Origin: [Phialemoniopsis] sp. UDSM-2020
Lineage: Eukaryota > Ascomycota > Sordariomycetes > Thyridiales > Thyridiaceae
Assembly: GCA_018873225.1 (NCBI GenBank)
Contig: JAEILZ010000004.1
Location: 868,001 to 932,000 of the forward strand
Direction: 5' to 3'
Length of the DNA stretch: 64,000 nt
Shown: positions 24,589 through 35,816 of the stretch, piece by piece
Layout: each line of letters begins with the position of its first letter
Numbering within the stretch: position 1 is the stretch's first letter
The notes under the pieces: generated by a model
What the model was told of the DNA's origin: nothing
What the model saw: only the letters and a program-made list of their open reading frames with translations
The model's database searches: none
Program-made: the position numbers and the translations under genes

Positions 24589-26124
24589 GCTCTACTCCGC
24601 AATGGATGCCAGTCAGATTCCCCTCCTCAACGTGTTAGACGGTCTTGAATTTCAAGGAATCATGCCGTAGGATTCTAATTCTTATCCACGCAAGACTTAC
24701 TTTCGTGCTCCTGAGGGCAGACATGCTGATATTCCACGATGGGGGGACCATTGATGCTGCCGACAAGAACAAGTTATCCTCCCAGGATATAATGCTCTAC
24801 ACGACAATTGATACCCAGGATATAATACTAGTTCAAGGCATAGTACATTCTAGGACCCCGCAGGACAGTGCTCAAAAGCGCTCACAATAATCAGTCTAAA
24901 ATCAAGGTATGTAATATCCCAAACGTGACAAACTGAAAACAACCCAAGGCTTCCTCAGAATACGATATATTGTCATGTTCTACCATCAAATTATCCCCCC
25001 ATCTACAGTACAGATTATCGACTGAATACCCGCCTTTTTCGCTTCTCGAGCACACATCTGAGGATATATTAGAGCATATTTCTCAAGAGGAGTACCTCTA
25101 CCAAGGCCATGGACATGATCGATCTCAGCAAGAGAAACAACCCTTCGGCTCAATCTTTGACCCTTATGGCCCGGCTGACTACCACGAGGACATTTTCACC
25201 AGAGAAGCTCAGAGCTTTGGCTGGGATGAAGGCAACTGGATGGACGATGTATTGTTTGGGAATACAAATCAAATATATGCCCCTCATACATGCGGAGTAC
25301 GCGTGGCGAATACGACTGATACGCCGTGGTCACCACGAGTGCTTCTTTCGTCCTCGAATCCACATCCCATCCTTCCATTGAATTCAGCAATGTCAACCGG
25401 GCCTCAGTGCTCACTCTACCTGCATCCACCATCCCGACGCCCATCCGCCATCAGCAAACCTTCCGAACTCTACCCAAGGCAAAACACACCCGGCGAAATA
25501 TTTGCCGGAATCGGTGTCAACGATGCGCTGTTGAACACCGCCTGTAGCTTTGTCGACTCCACGGAACCATCCAAAATCGGCACACATGCCAAACTCCCTG
25601 GATTCTGTGGGGAGAAGACATCAGGATGCCCTGAAGTCTTCTCTCATCCGCAGTTCGGCCAGTCAACCGGCCAAGAAGATAACGTAGGAGTCAAGCCCCC
25701 TACACATTATGCCGCTAAAGAATCTATCTGCCCCTACCCGTCTTGTCATCGGCCATTAGCGCGACCGCAGGAGCTTGATCGGCACGTCAATTCAGTTCAC
25801 TTACGGCTGAGACGCTTCTTCTGCCGGTATTCTGAGTGTAAACGAAGAGTAGAGGGCTTCGCTCGCAAAGACAAACGCGACGAACACGAGAGAAAGATTC
25901 ACGGTGATAAGCATGTCGTGAACAGGTGCGCATTTGAATGGAGATATCGGTGTCCTTGTCCATGAGATGTGTACCTGATGCTTGAGGTTTACAATAGGCC
26001 GAAGCGAAACAAGCAGATCGTTCCAATTGGCGCGCGAGGTCGACCGGATTCGGAGGCAAAAGATGCTGCTAAAGACATGTTCTGCGGGGAGGAGCGAGCG
26101 ACTGATTTCTTTATGGATGGTTGA
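24589..26124 (+). CDS. C2H2 zinc-finger protein (5' end unresolved)
   Basis: The main exon is open in one frame up to 25925, entering at a likely acceptor near 24948 or 24958. A 72-bp intron (25926-25997) then joins a last exon, 25998-26124. Without that splice the protein would end in the unlikely CAFEWRYRCPCP; with it, the end reads NRPKRNKQIVPIG followed by a short basic/acidic tail. Two C2H2 fingers are visible: C-x4-C from 25729 (CPYPSC, ending HVNSVH) and C-x4-C from 25822 (CRYSEC, ending HERKIH). The N-terminal part is acidic and rich in Ser/Pro/Tyr. Upstream short frames carry two related segments, MLYSAMDASQI at 24589 and MLYTTIDTQDI near 24792, and may be early exons, but no splice set joins them cleanly, so the start is a guess. 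Probable nuclear DNA-binding protein. Confidence 0.55.
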
Positions 26125-26613
26125 AGAGATTACTTGAAGAGCTCCGCTATATGGTCCGGGTGTTTTCCTTTGTAATATTCCTTTTTACAGGTAGACGAGG
26201 GAACTGTTGGGGCACATTCCAAATACACTGCTTTCGTGCACCGTGTCATAATACTCTTCTTGGGATTCAAAATGACCCTTCATCTTCCACTATGACTTAA
26301 ATACCTCTTCTCGTCTGTACTGTTCATGCTCATGTCGCAATAAGAAAGCCATCCAACAAGTCTGCATAACCTAGTGCGTGCATGAACCTGTGATTGAGAT
26401 AGTGGTCGTTTCAAGTTATTAAAGACCTTGAGTGCAAGAAATTAATGTGTGTGGATTGAATGGTGCTGTTCAACTGTCCGGCTGGAAGAATGATTTTGGA
26501 TGGAACCGTCAGAATACGTGCCATGACAGAGACTCTTCTCGTCCAGCGAGCCTTGCGCTATCAAAATTCTGCTAAATGCCATGGAATGTGCAGTTGAAAT
26601 AGCCGGGTCTGAA

Positions 26614-26672
26614 GGGCACTATGAAAGGGGCACACTCGTGAGTCAAAAGGGCACCTCGTGGTTGAAGGGCAC
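26614..26672. repeat. GGGCAC cluster, four copies
   Basis: GGGCAC occurs at 26614, 26628, 26649 and 26667 on the plus strand, with spacings of 14, 21 and 18 bp. It is the same hexamer, with the same preceding AAG/AAGG context, as the array at 24336. It sits about 90-145 bp upstream of a TATA-like element. Confidence 0.7.
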
Positions 26673-26786
26673 GAAAATTTCCGTGAACTACATACTGGAT
26701 CCCATGTTGAAGAGACAATTCGCGGTCACATACAACCTCCACGACAGGCTTCTGCAGTATATAAAGTCACCTACGTCGACACTCGC

Positions 26787-27155
26787 ATGTCAAAATGTTG
26801 GAACGCAGTTGTCGAAAGCACGCCGAAGTCTAGTGAAGTCATATATCAGTATTGTCCCTGCAAGGAGCGAGGTTCACAATGCAACAACGACAATAAAAGC
26901 TGCCCTTCCTTTCCAGATCTCTTTTTACTAGAATGTGCTAACACTTCCTGGTCATTCTAGATTCACAAAAGGAAAGCCAACTTCGAAGGCCACACGTGCT
27001 TCATCTGCAGCGGAACGAGTTGCGAGCTTTACACCTCCCAACCTGCCGATGGTCATCTCAGAATCGTCTGGCAATGTGCACAAGAGGCAGGAATATTACA
27101 AGCGTCGGGCCCAGGCTTGCATCAACACAGCCATGGACAAGTTTCAGGCTGGTAA
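26787..27155 (+). other. small cysteine-containing locus, frame broken by TAG
   Basis: Frame 0 from ATG 26787 encodes a short peptide with a Cys-rich core (CPCKERGSQC, then KSC) and stops at TAG 26958-26960. The same frame continues without another stop to TAA 27153-27155 and contains a second pair-like motif, HTCFICSGTSC. A perfect branch-site consensus (GCTAAC, about 26937) lies just before this TAG, so the TAG may instead be the 3' end of an intron. If so, the downstream frame is undetermined, because all three frames are open to about 27110. A TATA-like box at 26758 is very close to the ATG. It may be a pseudogene, an intron-containing small gene, or chance. Product not recognised. Confidence 0.3.
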
Positions 27156-27228
27156 ATGAAATTGCAAAATGGCATCCTGAAAGAAATTTAGGAGGTTAAA
27201 AAAAGAGCAAAAAAATTAATCGCGTATG

Positions 27229-27300
27229 CTCCGATACGGGGAATCGAACCCCGAGCTCGGCAGTGAGAGTGCCGGATGTTAGCCATTACACCATATCGGA
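27229..27300 (-). tRNA. tRNA-Glu (anticodon CTC)
   Basis: The minus strand folds as a 72-nt intronless tRNA. The acceptor stem is TCCGATA/TATCGGA with discriminator G. The anticodon stem CGGCA/TGCCG carries loop CTCTCAC, anticodon CTC. The T arm has GGGGTTCGATTCCCC. A run of seven T follows on the minus strand (about 27216-27210), as expected for a Pol III terminator, and a second T run lies beyond it. Confidence 0.95.
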
Positions 27301-28223
27301 GATAGAGTTGATCCGAATCGGATCTGTGGTGGGTGTTGGAATCGAGCTTGCTATTCTGATTCATGCAGACTAGTCATGTGGAGCTGGCTTGGACCGCACT
27401 CAAACCTACACGAACACGATGCTGCCTCTTGATCCATCACTCACCCGAACGATGTGCATATTGTCGAGCGCCTAATTTAAACCTCAAATCTTCACAGTTA
27501 CACATGAGCTCTACTCTCTCGGGACGCCTGGCCACTACGACAGTTCCTATTTGAGTTGCTCCGTGTGTGTGTGTGGAGGATCTTGCTTTACCCCGCACAG
27601 AGCAATTGCAGGCCAAGTCGGATGGAGTTTAGGGCACTTCGGCACTGCATCAACCTAAAATTTAGAGTTATCAGACCGCTGGAAGGAGCTCTGATCCCCG
27701 GAACAACCCCCTTCGTCTTCTTAGAGCAGCTGCTCATTCGATGCAACGTAAATTGACGAGATAGGCCGAGTTTGTACAGCCCTCGCATGTCCGAGAACAA
27801 AGGTCCTCTGTGATTAATAAGAGCACAGCACAAGGAATCGCTGTAAAGATGGATATTTACAATGCTGATCCCGGTGGAATCAAGCACGCAGTTCGGCCTA
27901 AGGTCCCTTCGTACACCACTTCGGAGGATCTATGCGTAGTCTTCAGAGTGTTGTGGGGAGCCACGGAAGAACCACAGTACTGTTGATCTAGTCGTGCTTG
28001 AGACAGCAGATCTCTCCGAGGCGTAGACGGTGGTTCCGCCGGGCGAGTCTACGACTTAGACGATCCGGCGTCCCGGGGACTTGGAAGACCCCGTGTAGTG
28101 ATGTAGCGACCATAAGACCTCATGGTTTACACACGCATATATATGCAAACAACAGTTTGTCCTGTCGAGTTTTTGCCTGTTGTTGGTCAGTTATGATTCT
28201 TTAAAAATTCCAGCGCCGTCACC
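27301..28223. other. intergenic, no gene seen
   Basis: Between tRNA-Glu and the P450. It contains a 12-bp AT-rich palindrome GCATATATATGC at 28135-28146, about 80 bp before the P450 ATG, which could serve as its TATA element. No other feature is recognised. Confidence 0.5.
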
Positions 28224-30084
28224 ATGGCTGTTCTCGCTGAGCGTAACCCGATCAATGCCTTGCCTCTGCCCGGAGCGTGGGCTGCTCTCTACTTGGGTAT
28301 CACCTTCATTCTCGCATTACAGACTTATCAGTATCTTTCCCAGGCACTCAGATCTGATTTGCGAAGAATTCCAGGGCCCAAGTACGCAAGATGGACCGCA
28401 TTCTGGCGCCCGTGGGTCTTGAGACATGGCACAGGTCCTGATGTCTATCAAGAGCTACACCTGAAATACGGTCCGATAGTCCGCACTGCCCCAAACGTCG
28501 TCTCCATCTCGGACCCCAAAGCGATTCCTGTTATATATGGCATAGGGAGCAAATACTACAAGGTAGGAATTACTGCGGGCTTGATCACCTTTAGGCCATA
28601 GTAATTGATTTTCCCTACGCAGTCGATGTTTTACAGTATCTTTGATGCTGTATACAAAGGCCAGAAGATGCCAAGCATGTTCTCCGTCCGAGACAACGCC
28701 CATCACCAGGCTCTCCGAAGGCCTGTGGCTGCGAAATTCTCCATGTCCTCCATGAAGGCCATGGAGCCTTGTGCCGACGAATGCACCGACATATTCATCC
28801 AGGCCATGCGGGAACTTGAAGGACAGAAGGTGGATCTCAGTACTTGGCTTCAGTGGTATGCCTTTGATGTCATCTCGGCTATGACCTTCCATCGCTGCTT
28901 GGGCTTCATGGAGGGGCGCGAGGATGTCGAGCACATGATCGAGGACATCAGCCATGGCCTCAAGATTGGTGCTGCTATGTCCCAGGTCCCAAGTCTGCAT
29001 CCTTGGTTTATGGGGAGCAAGTGGCTCCCAGCAGTACTGTCGCGGCAGCCGTTCTTTAGAGCTCCAGACCCGTTACGAACAATTGTCAAGGTAGATGAGA
29101 CATCTTTCCTTGTCTTGGTGAGTTGCCAGCTAACTTTGAGGAAGTTTACGGAGCAGTGCATCGTAGATTATGATCGCGATCCACCTACAGGGAACCGGCC
29201 AGACTTTCTAGCTTGGCTTCGACAAATCAATGTCAAAGGAGAGCCCTTGAACGACACGGATATGGTTAATCACCTTTCCAACAATTTTGTAAGTACTTTA
29301 GAGACGCTAGTCCGGAGAAAACTCAAGGCTTATGCCACCCAGTTAGCAGGGAGCGATACGACAGCGATCTCACTTAGAGCCATTTTCTACTACCTTGTCA
29401 AAAATCCTAGTTGTTATCAGCGAGCCCAGGCGGAAATTGACGAGGCTGACCGAGATGGCAAACTATCCCAACACGTCACATATGCGGAATGCCTGCAACT
29501 TCCATACTTGTAAGTTTTGATGAAATCAACTGGTCATGCAGGACCGTTTTCAGATAGCTGATCTTGTCGAACGTAGACAAGCCGTCATGAAGGAGGCTAT
29601 GCGTTGCCACCCAGGTGTTTCGTACCCCCTTGAGCGCATCGTTCCCACTGGGGGTGCTGAAATTTGTGGAGTTCAGCTGAGAGAGGGAACGATTGTTGGA
29701 ATAAACCCAGCCGTCATTCATCGAGATACGTCAATCTTTGGCCCAGATGCGATGGAGTTTAGACCGGAACGTTGGCTAGACTCGGATGAAGAGCACGTTA
29801 AGTACATGGACCGGCATATCATGACGGTAGGCCCCTACGACTTCGATTAAAAGTCAGATCGCGAGGCTAATCATTAAGTGAAACAGTTTGGGGCCGGCGC
29901 CCGCACTTGTATCGGAAAGAACATCTCCATCATGGAAATGGGCAAGTTTGTTCCCCAGGTGTTGCGAAACTTTGATCTCGAGTGGGCATCCGACGATCCT
30001 GAGTGGCATGTTTACGCCTACTGGTTCGCTCGTCAGGAGGGCCTAATTTGCCGACTGAAAGCAAGAAGTGCAAAGGCTGCATGA
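28224..30084 (+). CDS. cytochrome P450, pisatin-demethylase-like
   Basis: Six exons give 521 aa: 28224-28562, 28623-29090, 29145-29288, 29343-29509, 29577-29826 and 29887-30084. Introns are 52-67 bp and all phases close. An N-terminal membrane anchor (ALYLGITFILALQTYQYL) is followed by the proline hinge (IPGPKYAR), the I-helix oxygen-binding motif AGSDTT, the K-helix ExxR (EAMR), the PERF-like FRPERW, and the haem loop FGAGARTCIG whose cysteine binds iron. The last intron interrupts just before this loop. This is the usual layout of ER-bound fungal P450s of the pisatin demethylase/benzoate-hydroxylase-like class; the substrate is not predictable. A BAHD-type acyltransferase 2.6 kb away could act on a hydroxylated product, but no core synthase is nearby. 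Confidence 0.9.
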
Positions 30085-30252
30085 TAAACTCGGTCTTAGT
30101 GGTAATATGAGTATGCTCGAAGGTAATGATTCTATAAGTACAGAAGAAGCTCTATTAATCAAGTGATGTACCTTCCGGTAGCGACCGAATATGAATGTCT
30201 CGTGCACGGGGTGCGAATGTGACCGTACCACAACAATGAGAATACTTGTCAC

Positions 30253-31582
30253 TCAACGTAGGATGGAATCCGTACTTTCACCGTCCCCACCCTTGGACTC
30301 GATATCGATCCTGCCTCGACCCCCGTAGCCACCGTCCATATGACTACTGCCCTTCTGAATGCTATGTAGCTGGTAGTCATGCCTTTGGACTTTGCCATCT
30401 TCCGTCCGCAGACCCTGGCTCGAGTTCCCATATAGATGGTTCGTCGGACGTGTCCGAGATGCGGAAAAGAACGACCCCAAAGACGGGAGATACTTAGTGA
30501 CGAGTTGTTTGAGGCGCATGGCACACGTGCAGATGATGCCAAGATTCACCTCCACGAGAGACCATATACCCAGTATTGCTTCGGTGTAAGTGACGTCGGC
30601 GGTGTTACCGAGTGTGACGACGTACGGCAGGCGGGCGATGGAGCAGATAACTACCCTACATGAGAAGAAAGATACGTGTTAGTTGCCAAACACTAACGTA
30701 TTGCAGAGGGGACGTGGACCTACGCAGAGCCGGCACCCAAAAGGAGGCCAATGGAGATCCTCTGTTTGACTGAGAGGTGGAGCTTGTGAATCGTCGGGAT
30801 GGGAATGGCGACCACGGCAAAGTCGGATGCGATGTTCAGCACGGCTTGAGAGATGGCGACGTTCTCAAGGCACTTGGTCGTACCCGTCTTGAGAGGATTG
30901 CAGGGCCCGCCAGTGATGGTGGCTAATGTCAGGGTGTATGCAAAGATCGAAACGGCGACCCCTACAACAATGTATCGGTAGACCGGCGCAGGATCGATGC
31001 GGAAGAGGACGGCTAGGACGGCCATCTTGGTCAAGGACGGGGTGACCAGGTAGGCCAGCGTGTTGGGGAGAAGGCCCTGTGACAGTACCTGTCAGCATTG
31101 CCTTCGGCTACATGGCTCGCTTTGATGTTGCAACCCACCTTATTGAACTCCATGAGGTCTGCCACCGAAACATCCCAAAGATGATTTCCCCAGCCATATC
31201 TCTGTTCTATCACGCATGAAAGTTAGATTTGACACATCAAACATCTGTTGAATGAGAATACTCACGATGGATCAGGGTCACGAAATACACCAGAGCCATG
31301 CCATAGGACAGTGTGATGATGGCTACATGACGTGCATTGTTAGCGACGAGTTGGAGCTAGTCTCGGCTGTTGAGAAGGCTCACCTAGATCGAGCTCGAAC
31401 TTTTTGGTGATCTTGAACGTCTGGATGTAACGAAGGGCAACAAAGATGGTGGCAAAGAAGTATGTCAGAGCAAAGGCGACAACTGTCCCCCATTGCACCG
31501 AGTTGTAAGGCGAATGAAAGTGTGACACCTCGCCGGCCGGCGGCGCCATGCCGGGAGTCTTGGTCAAGTCCATTCCGTCCAT
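30253..31582 (-). CDS. seven-TM fungal rhodopsin-domain membrane protein
   Basis: Five exons on the minus strand give 359 aa: 31582-31384, 31322-31266, 31206-31139, 31076-30724 and 30655-30253. The first exon ends with a helix (TVVAFALTYFFATIFVALRY), and further helices follow (ITLSYGMALVYFVTLIH; PSLTKMAVLAVLFR; YRYIVVGVAVSIFAYTLTLA; the LNIASDFAVVAIPIP segment; SIGLLLGAGSAVVICSIARL; SLVEVNLGIICTCAMRL). The conserved pattern of cysteines, DFAVVAIPIP and VEVNLGIIC is that of the large fungal rhodopsin/PTH11-related family of plasma-membrane proteins. The C-terminal tail is hydrophilic and disordered. It ends 168 bp from the P450, tail to tail. The ligand is unknown; no retinal-binding lysine was identified. 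Confidence 0.85.
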
Positions 31583-32686
31583 CGCGATACTCCCACGCAG
31601 AAGAACACCAACTGTGCCCTCTGCTAGTCTCGGAATGTGCAACCAAAATCACTAGCCTGCTAAAAGCGAGACAGAAAGACGGCGTCCTTTTGTATCACTG
31701 TGTTAGTACCCATGTCCCTGGCCCAAACCAGGGCAAATTAGCACAATGGCGTTCGACTTGCAGGGGTCGAGGCCGATCAATTGGAACCCCCCTGGGGTGG
31801 TTCCTGCATATGTACGCAAATAGCACTTTCACTCGAGGAGAAATTCAACCAGTCCCTCGGAAACGAAACCTCCCCTGAATCAATTGTGCAATCGCAAGGG
31901 TTTGTTCATATTCGTCCCGATCGATTAGATGCCTACTTATTCACCGCCCATTGCTGTTCAAACTCGCCCTTGTCGATGGATGCAACATTCTTGTGCTCTT
32001 CAGTGCCCTTCACGTACCGTTGCACGCCTCACTTGCTTCTTTGGCGACACCCGCTTGGCATGAGCTAAGGATCGACAGTTCACAATTGTCGCTCACAAAC
32101 GAGGCAGTCTCTACCCAGTGGCAAAGCTTATGGGTGCTACGACTTCGGTCACCACCGCGAGCATCGTTGGCTGACCTCACGAGTCTTGCTACCAGCGTGC
32201 TGAGCAGGCCGTATTGTTCACTTGCATAATTCTCAGCACAAGCTGGACTAATTTACCCACGCAACCCCGGCCAAGACCGTTTCTGTAGCAGGGATTAAGA
32301 ACTAGACCTGGAGGTTTTGGTCCACTCGTGCGGTGCCGAACTACTTACTTCGGCACATCTGTACAAAAAAGGGATATCAAGGCAAGATTCATCTGCCGTC
32401 CCTGCCTTAGTTCTGTTTGGCGTGATTTTGTATGATCCCAGCTAGTTTGAGAGCATTTCACCGAAAACATTTAATGAAAGATTGCGCATCAAATGAAATA
32501 GGGGCTTCCCTGGTCCATGTGGGTTAATATCAACATCCACCGGATCTCTCAGGCGTCCATGCAGCCGGGCGATACGGCATATGAGCGCACACGTCCCGGA
32601 CCTCTCCCTCCTTCGTTCACTAAGCTCGAATGTCTTCTCTGCTTCGACTGTCTACATAGTGGTTCCTGTGGTGGTGGTTGTTCAAC
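31583..32686. other. intergenic, no gene seen
   Basis: Divergent spacer between the membrane-protein gene (minus) and the acyltransferase (plus). Short frames only; nothing recognised. Confidence 0.5.
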
Positions 32687-34360
32687 ATGAATGCACTCTT
32701 TGGGCGCAAGCCCGCCGTGGAGCGCGTGGCGACGGATCGCGTGATGCCACTACACTTCTTTGAGGACAGCCAGCTTGTGCAGGGTAACAATATGGCCGTG
32801 TCGCTGGTGTTTGACGAAGTTCTCGATCCCAACAAGCTGCGACAGTCACTCGAAGGCCTTGTCAAGCGGGACGGATGGCAAAGACTGGGAGGACGACTGA
32901 GGAAAAATGTACGTATTTCCGCCATTGGTCTTATTGAATGGAGGTTCCATAGATCTTCATCCTGGAGATACTACATCTGGATAGTATCTATCAGTACTGA
33001 CACTTGAGTTAGGCATCGGGCAAGATCGAGTGGCACATACCAGCGCATTTCACTGCCGAGCGACCTGCGATCACTTTCAGCCATGTCGACCACGGCATGG
33101 CCGCCAGTGCTCACCCAGCTGCTTGTCACATCCCGCAGGCCAGCGATAGACCTCAGGTCGTGGGCGACCCCGATGCTCTAGCAGAGCTCGCATGGGAGCC
33201 CGGGTACAGTCCAGGCGGTATCAGCGACTACCTGACCGCCGAGCGCCCTGTACTGGGCCTGCGAGTCAACTCATTCACCGACAAGACCGTCGTAGTGCTG
33301 CAGTGGCAGCACGTCGCATTCGATGCGCTTGGGTTGCAGTACGTCGTCGAGGGCTGGAGCGCCATGCTCTGGGGCAAGGACCCACTGACACCATGCAACA
33401 CCGAGGCGGATCCGTTTGAGGTACTGGCCAAAGGGACACGTCCCGTCACCGAAGAGCACGTGCTCGCGAGCAGACGTGTAGGCATGGGGGGTATTTTGAA
33501 ATGGGGTCTTGGGTACGGCGTCGACATGCTCATCCGAGCCAAGGAGAACCGCATGGTGTGCGTCCCCGAAACGTACTGGAGGCCGCAGCTGGAGAAAGCC
33601 TTGGAGGAGCTACGTGCGGAAGCTAGAGTGAATGGCGAGGACGTGTCGAAGGTGTTCCTGACCGAGAACGACGTCCTGACGGCCTGGACCATCAGATCTG
33701 TGGTCACTGCAGCGGAAATGAACCCCAAGAGGACGGTGAGTCGCTCACGGTGGCATCCACCTCCTGGAAAATCCACTCGCCCACGAGTGCATGCCAACTA
33801 ACACAACACAACATCAGGTCGCCGCATCCATCGCCATGTCCCTACGCAAAGCTTTCGAGGGCGACCTCATCCCTTCCAGCGCCGAGCACCCATACGTCGG
33901 CAACGCCTTCGGCTGGGCCAACATGCTCGTCACCGCCGACGACGTCACCACCAAGCCCCTGAGCTGGCTCGCGCGGCAGGTGCGCCGGGCCATCAACGAG
34001 CAGGGCACGCGCGCCCAGCACGAGGCGTACTACGCCATGGTCCGCGAGTCCGGCACGGGCTTGCCCATCGTGATCCTCGGCGACGGAGGCATGGCACAAG
34101 TCGGCTTCTCCAACTGGTCCAAGGCGGGTTTATTCGACCTCAACTTTGCCCCTGCACGCAAGGCGCCGACTCCAGAAAACGACGTCCCGTGCAGGCCGTC
34201 GTACGTGCAGGAGAACCACGGGCCTGTCAAGCCGGTCGACGGCTTTTTCGTGCTGGGCAAGGACTCGAAGGGGAATTACTGGACGTCTGCGTACAAGGTC
34301 AAGGGTCAGTGGGCCAAGTTCCAGGAGCAGCTGGAGAAAGATTTTGAGGCGGGTCGGTAA
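32687..34360 (+). CDS. BAHD-like acyltransferase
   Basis: Three exons, 32687-32908, 33013-33735 and 33818-34360, give 495 aa. The catalytic HxxxD motif is visible as HVAFD in QWQHVAFDALG (about 33309). The N-terminal half contains the MPLHFFEDSQLV strand and the DGWQRLGGRL turn typical of the fold. The second domain carries VGNAFGWANML and, near the C-terminus, the SNWSKAGLFDLNF strand at the place of the family's structural DFGWG motif, which is not conserved here. Such enzymes move an acyl group from acyl-CoA to an alcohol or amine in the cytosol; fungal members often decorate secondary metabolites. Substrate unknown. Close to the P450, with one membrane-protein gene between them. Confidence 0.85.
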
Positions 34361-34499
34361 GACTTGGAAGTCCAGGCGAGCTTGCGTATGAACCTTATTG
34401 CTGTTTGGCTTGCTAAATTCGTACTTGGAACTACAGTTCATACCCTTGACTTCCTGCCCTTAAAACCCTAGTGGTACTGTATCTATCTAAACACTCTGT

Positions 34500-35816
34500 T
34501 CACATATCGTCATCGGATGTATACTTGTAATGCAAATTCTTCACTGGCGGCCCGCCGTCTTGGAGCCGTCTAAAGTCGGGTTGCTCAATGTTGCGACCCA
34601 TGCCGGATTCCCAGATCCTATGCTCCTTCAAGGCCTGCATCAGGCGCGGCATTTCCTCTGGACCGCCCCGGTATACCACACCGCCCACCCAGATATGGCC
34701 GTTGATCGTTATGGCGGTAAAGTCAAATGAGCCGCTGAACGATCTGAGCAGCTCCAAGTCCAGGCGTAAGGGACAGAACAGGATGATCTGTGATAAACCG
34801 TCATCCCCGCACCTCAGAACGGAAACAAGTCGCAATTTGGGAAAGGGGATTTCCGACATCGCGTCGAATAGTTCCTTCCAGTTTCTAGTGTTTCCAAGAC
34901 TAACATGTGATAAGCGGATCGTCCGAAGGGTATCACTGTTAGAACGAAAGATGTCCAGGAGGAGCTCGATTTTCGGGGCAAAAACATGGCTGATCCTCAG
35001 CTCCTCGAGTGGTAACGGGCCGGTGACCTGCGCAAGCCCTTCCAGCAGCTCATACGAATGCCTGGCGTGGAACATAAACGGTTTAAGAGTCAACGTCCGA
35101 AGAGACTTCGCCTCTCTGATCATCCCCAATATCATTGCCTGTGCATCCGACCCTTCAACATCGCGGCAAGTCAATCTGAGATCGCGAAGATGCGAGCCCC
35201 AGCAACTGCGAAAATGCTCATAGCCCTGCATGTGAACACGATCGATAAATGGGTTCCAAATCGTCTCGCCATGATCCAGCTTGGCCTTGAAAGACTTGAT
35301 CCGAGGAGCGTCGCTACGCCTCAAGCAGGCGAGCAGAATGTGCACTGCATCCGTCCCCGTGATCCGGCCCGCCGACCTATCTTGCCAGCTCGTGCGCCCG
35401 AGGATCTTGAACTTGGTGCAGTTTTTGAAGCGGACGATGACATCGTAAAAGTCTAGGGCGGGCTCGGACTGCAAGTCGACTTGGCAGAAGGCGCCAGCAC
35501 CGCCCATGAGTCCCCAGCTCAGGCCTTCGCCAGCGGGACGTAGCTGCGAGTCACTGTCGCCATGTTTCGGCAGGCGTTTGAAGAGCAGCGTACGCACGGA
35601 ACTACAATACAGTTCATTGTCGGCAATCTCTCTCAGCTTATGCAGGCTGCGGGCGGAGAAGTCGGTCGCCACGACCTTGAAGCGCAATCGGGCGAAGACA
35701 TATATTGTCTTGTAGTACAACGTCCTCGACGTGAGGCGGAGGGCGCCGATGGAGCGACGGTCGTGGAACCGGACCGCAATGTGTTCCAGAAGCTCCACGG
35801 AGAGGTCCTCAAGCAT
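34500..35816 (-). CDS. F-box domain protein
   Basis: One uninterrupted frame of 438 aa. The first ~45 residues form an F-box (LSVELLEHIAVRFHDRRSIGALRLTSRTLYY). The remainder has leucine-rich, irregular segments (LRTLTLKPF, LEELRISHVF, LRTIRLSHVSLG) like degenerate leucine-rich repeats. By family it would bind Skp1 and present a target to an SCF ubiquitin ligase; the target is unknown. The ATG at 35816 is the first residue of the F-box and probably the true start. It ends 139 bp from the acyltransferase, tail to tail. Confidence 0.8.
   Translation of the reverse strand: MLEDLSVELLEHIAVRFHDRRSIGALRLTSRTLYYKTIYVFARLRFKVVATDFSARSLHKLREIADNELYCSSVRTLLFKRLPKHGDSDSQLRPAGEGLSWGLMGGAGAFCQVDLQSEPALDFYDVIVRFKNCTKFKILGRTSWQDRSAGRITGTDAVHILLACLRRSDAPRIKSFKAKLDHGETIWNPFIDRVHMQGYEHFRSCWGSHLRDLRLTCRDVEGSDAQAMILGMIREAKSLRTLTLKPFMFHARHSYELLEGLAQVTGPLPLEELRISHVFAPKIELLLDIFRSNSDTLRTIRLSHVSLGNTRNWKELFDAMSEIPFPKLRLVSVLRCGDDGLSQIILFCPLRLDLELLRSFSGSFDFTAITINGHIWVGGVVYRGGPEEMPRLMQALKEHRIWESGMGRNIEQPDFRRLQDGGPPVKNLHYKYTSDDDM

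Larger units (their letters stand above)
26125..27228. other. gene-poor stretch with second GGGCAC cluster and an ambiguous small locus
   Basis: 3' flank of the C2H2 gene, a looser GGGCAC cluster (26614-26672), a TATA-like TATATAAAG at 26758-26766, and a small cysteine-containing locus (26787-27155). The last two contents are described separately. Confidence 0.5.

Noticed and set aside
24245..24670. Plus-strand frame of 141 codons through the 13-bp array
   Set aside because: A 13-bp period changes frame in each unit, so the array is not a protein repeat. Only the last part (from 24589) might be a C2H2 gene exon.
28135..28146. 12-bp palindrome GCATATATATGC as a protein-binding site
   Set aside because: Short AT palindromes are common in promoters; a TATA role is enough to explain it.
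27301..28223. Possible transposon remnant beside tRNA-Glu
   Set aside because: No terminal repeats, target-site duplication or reverse-transcriptase/transposase fragment could be seen.
29091..29144. Retained open sequence between P450 exons 2 and 3
   Set aside because: It is open in frame, but it inserts 18 residues absent from the family and has a GT..AG pair with a branch-like GCTAAC; treated as an intron.
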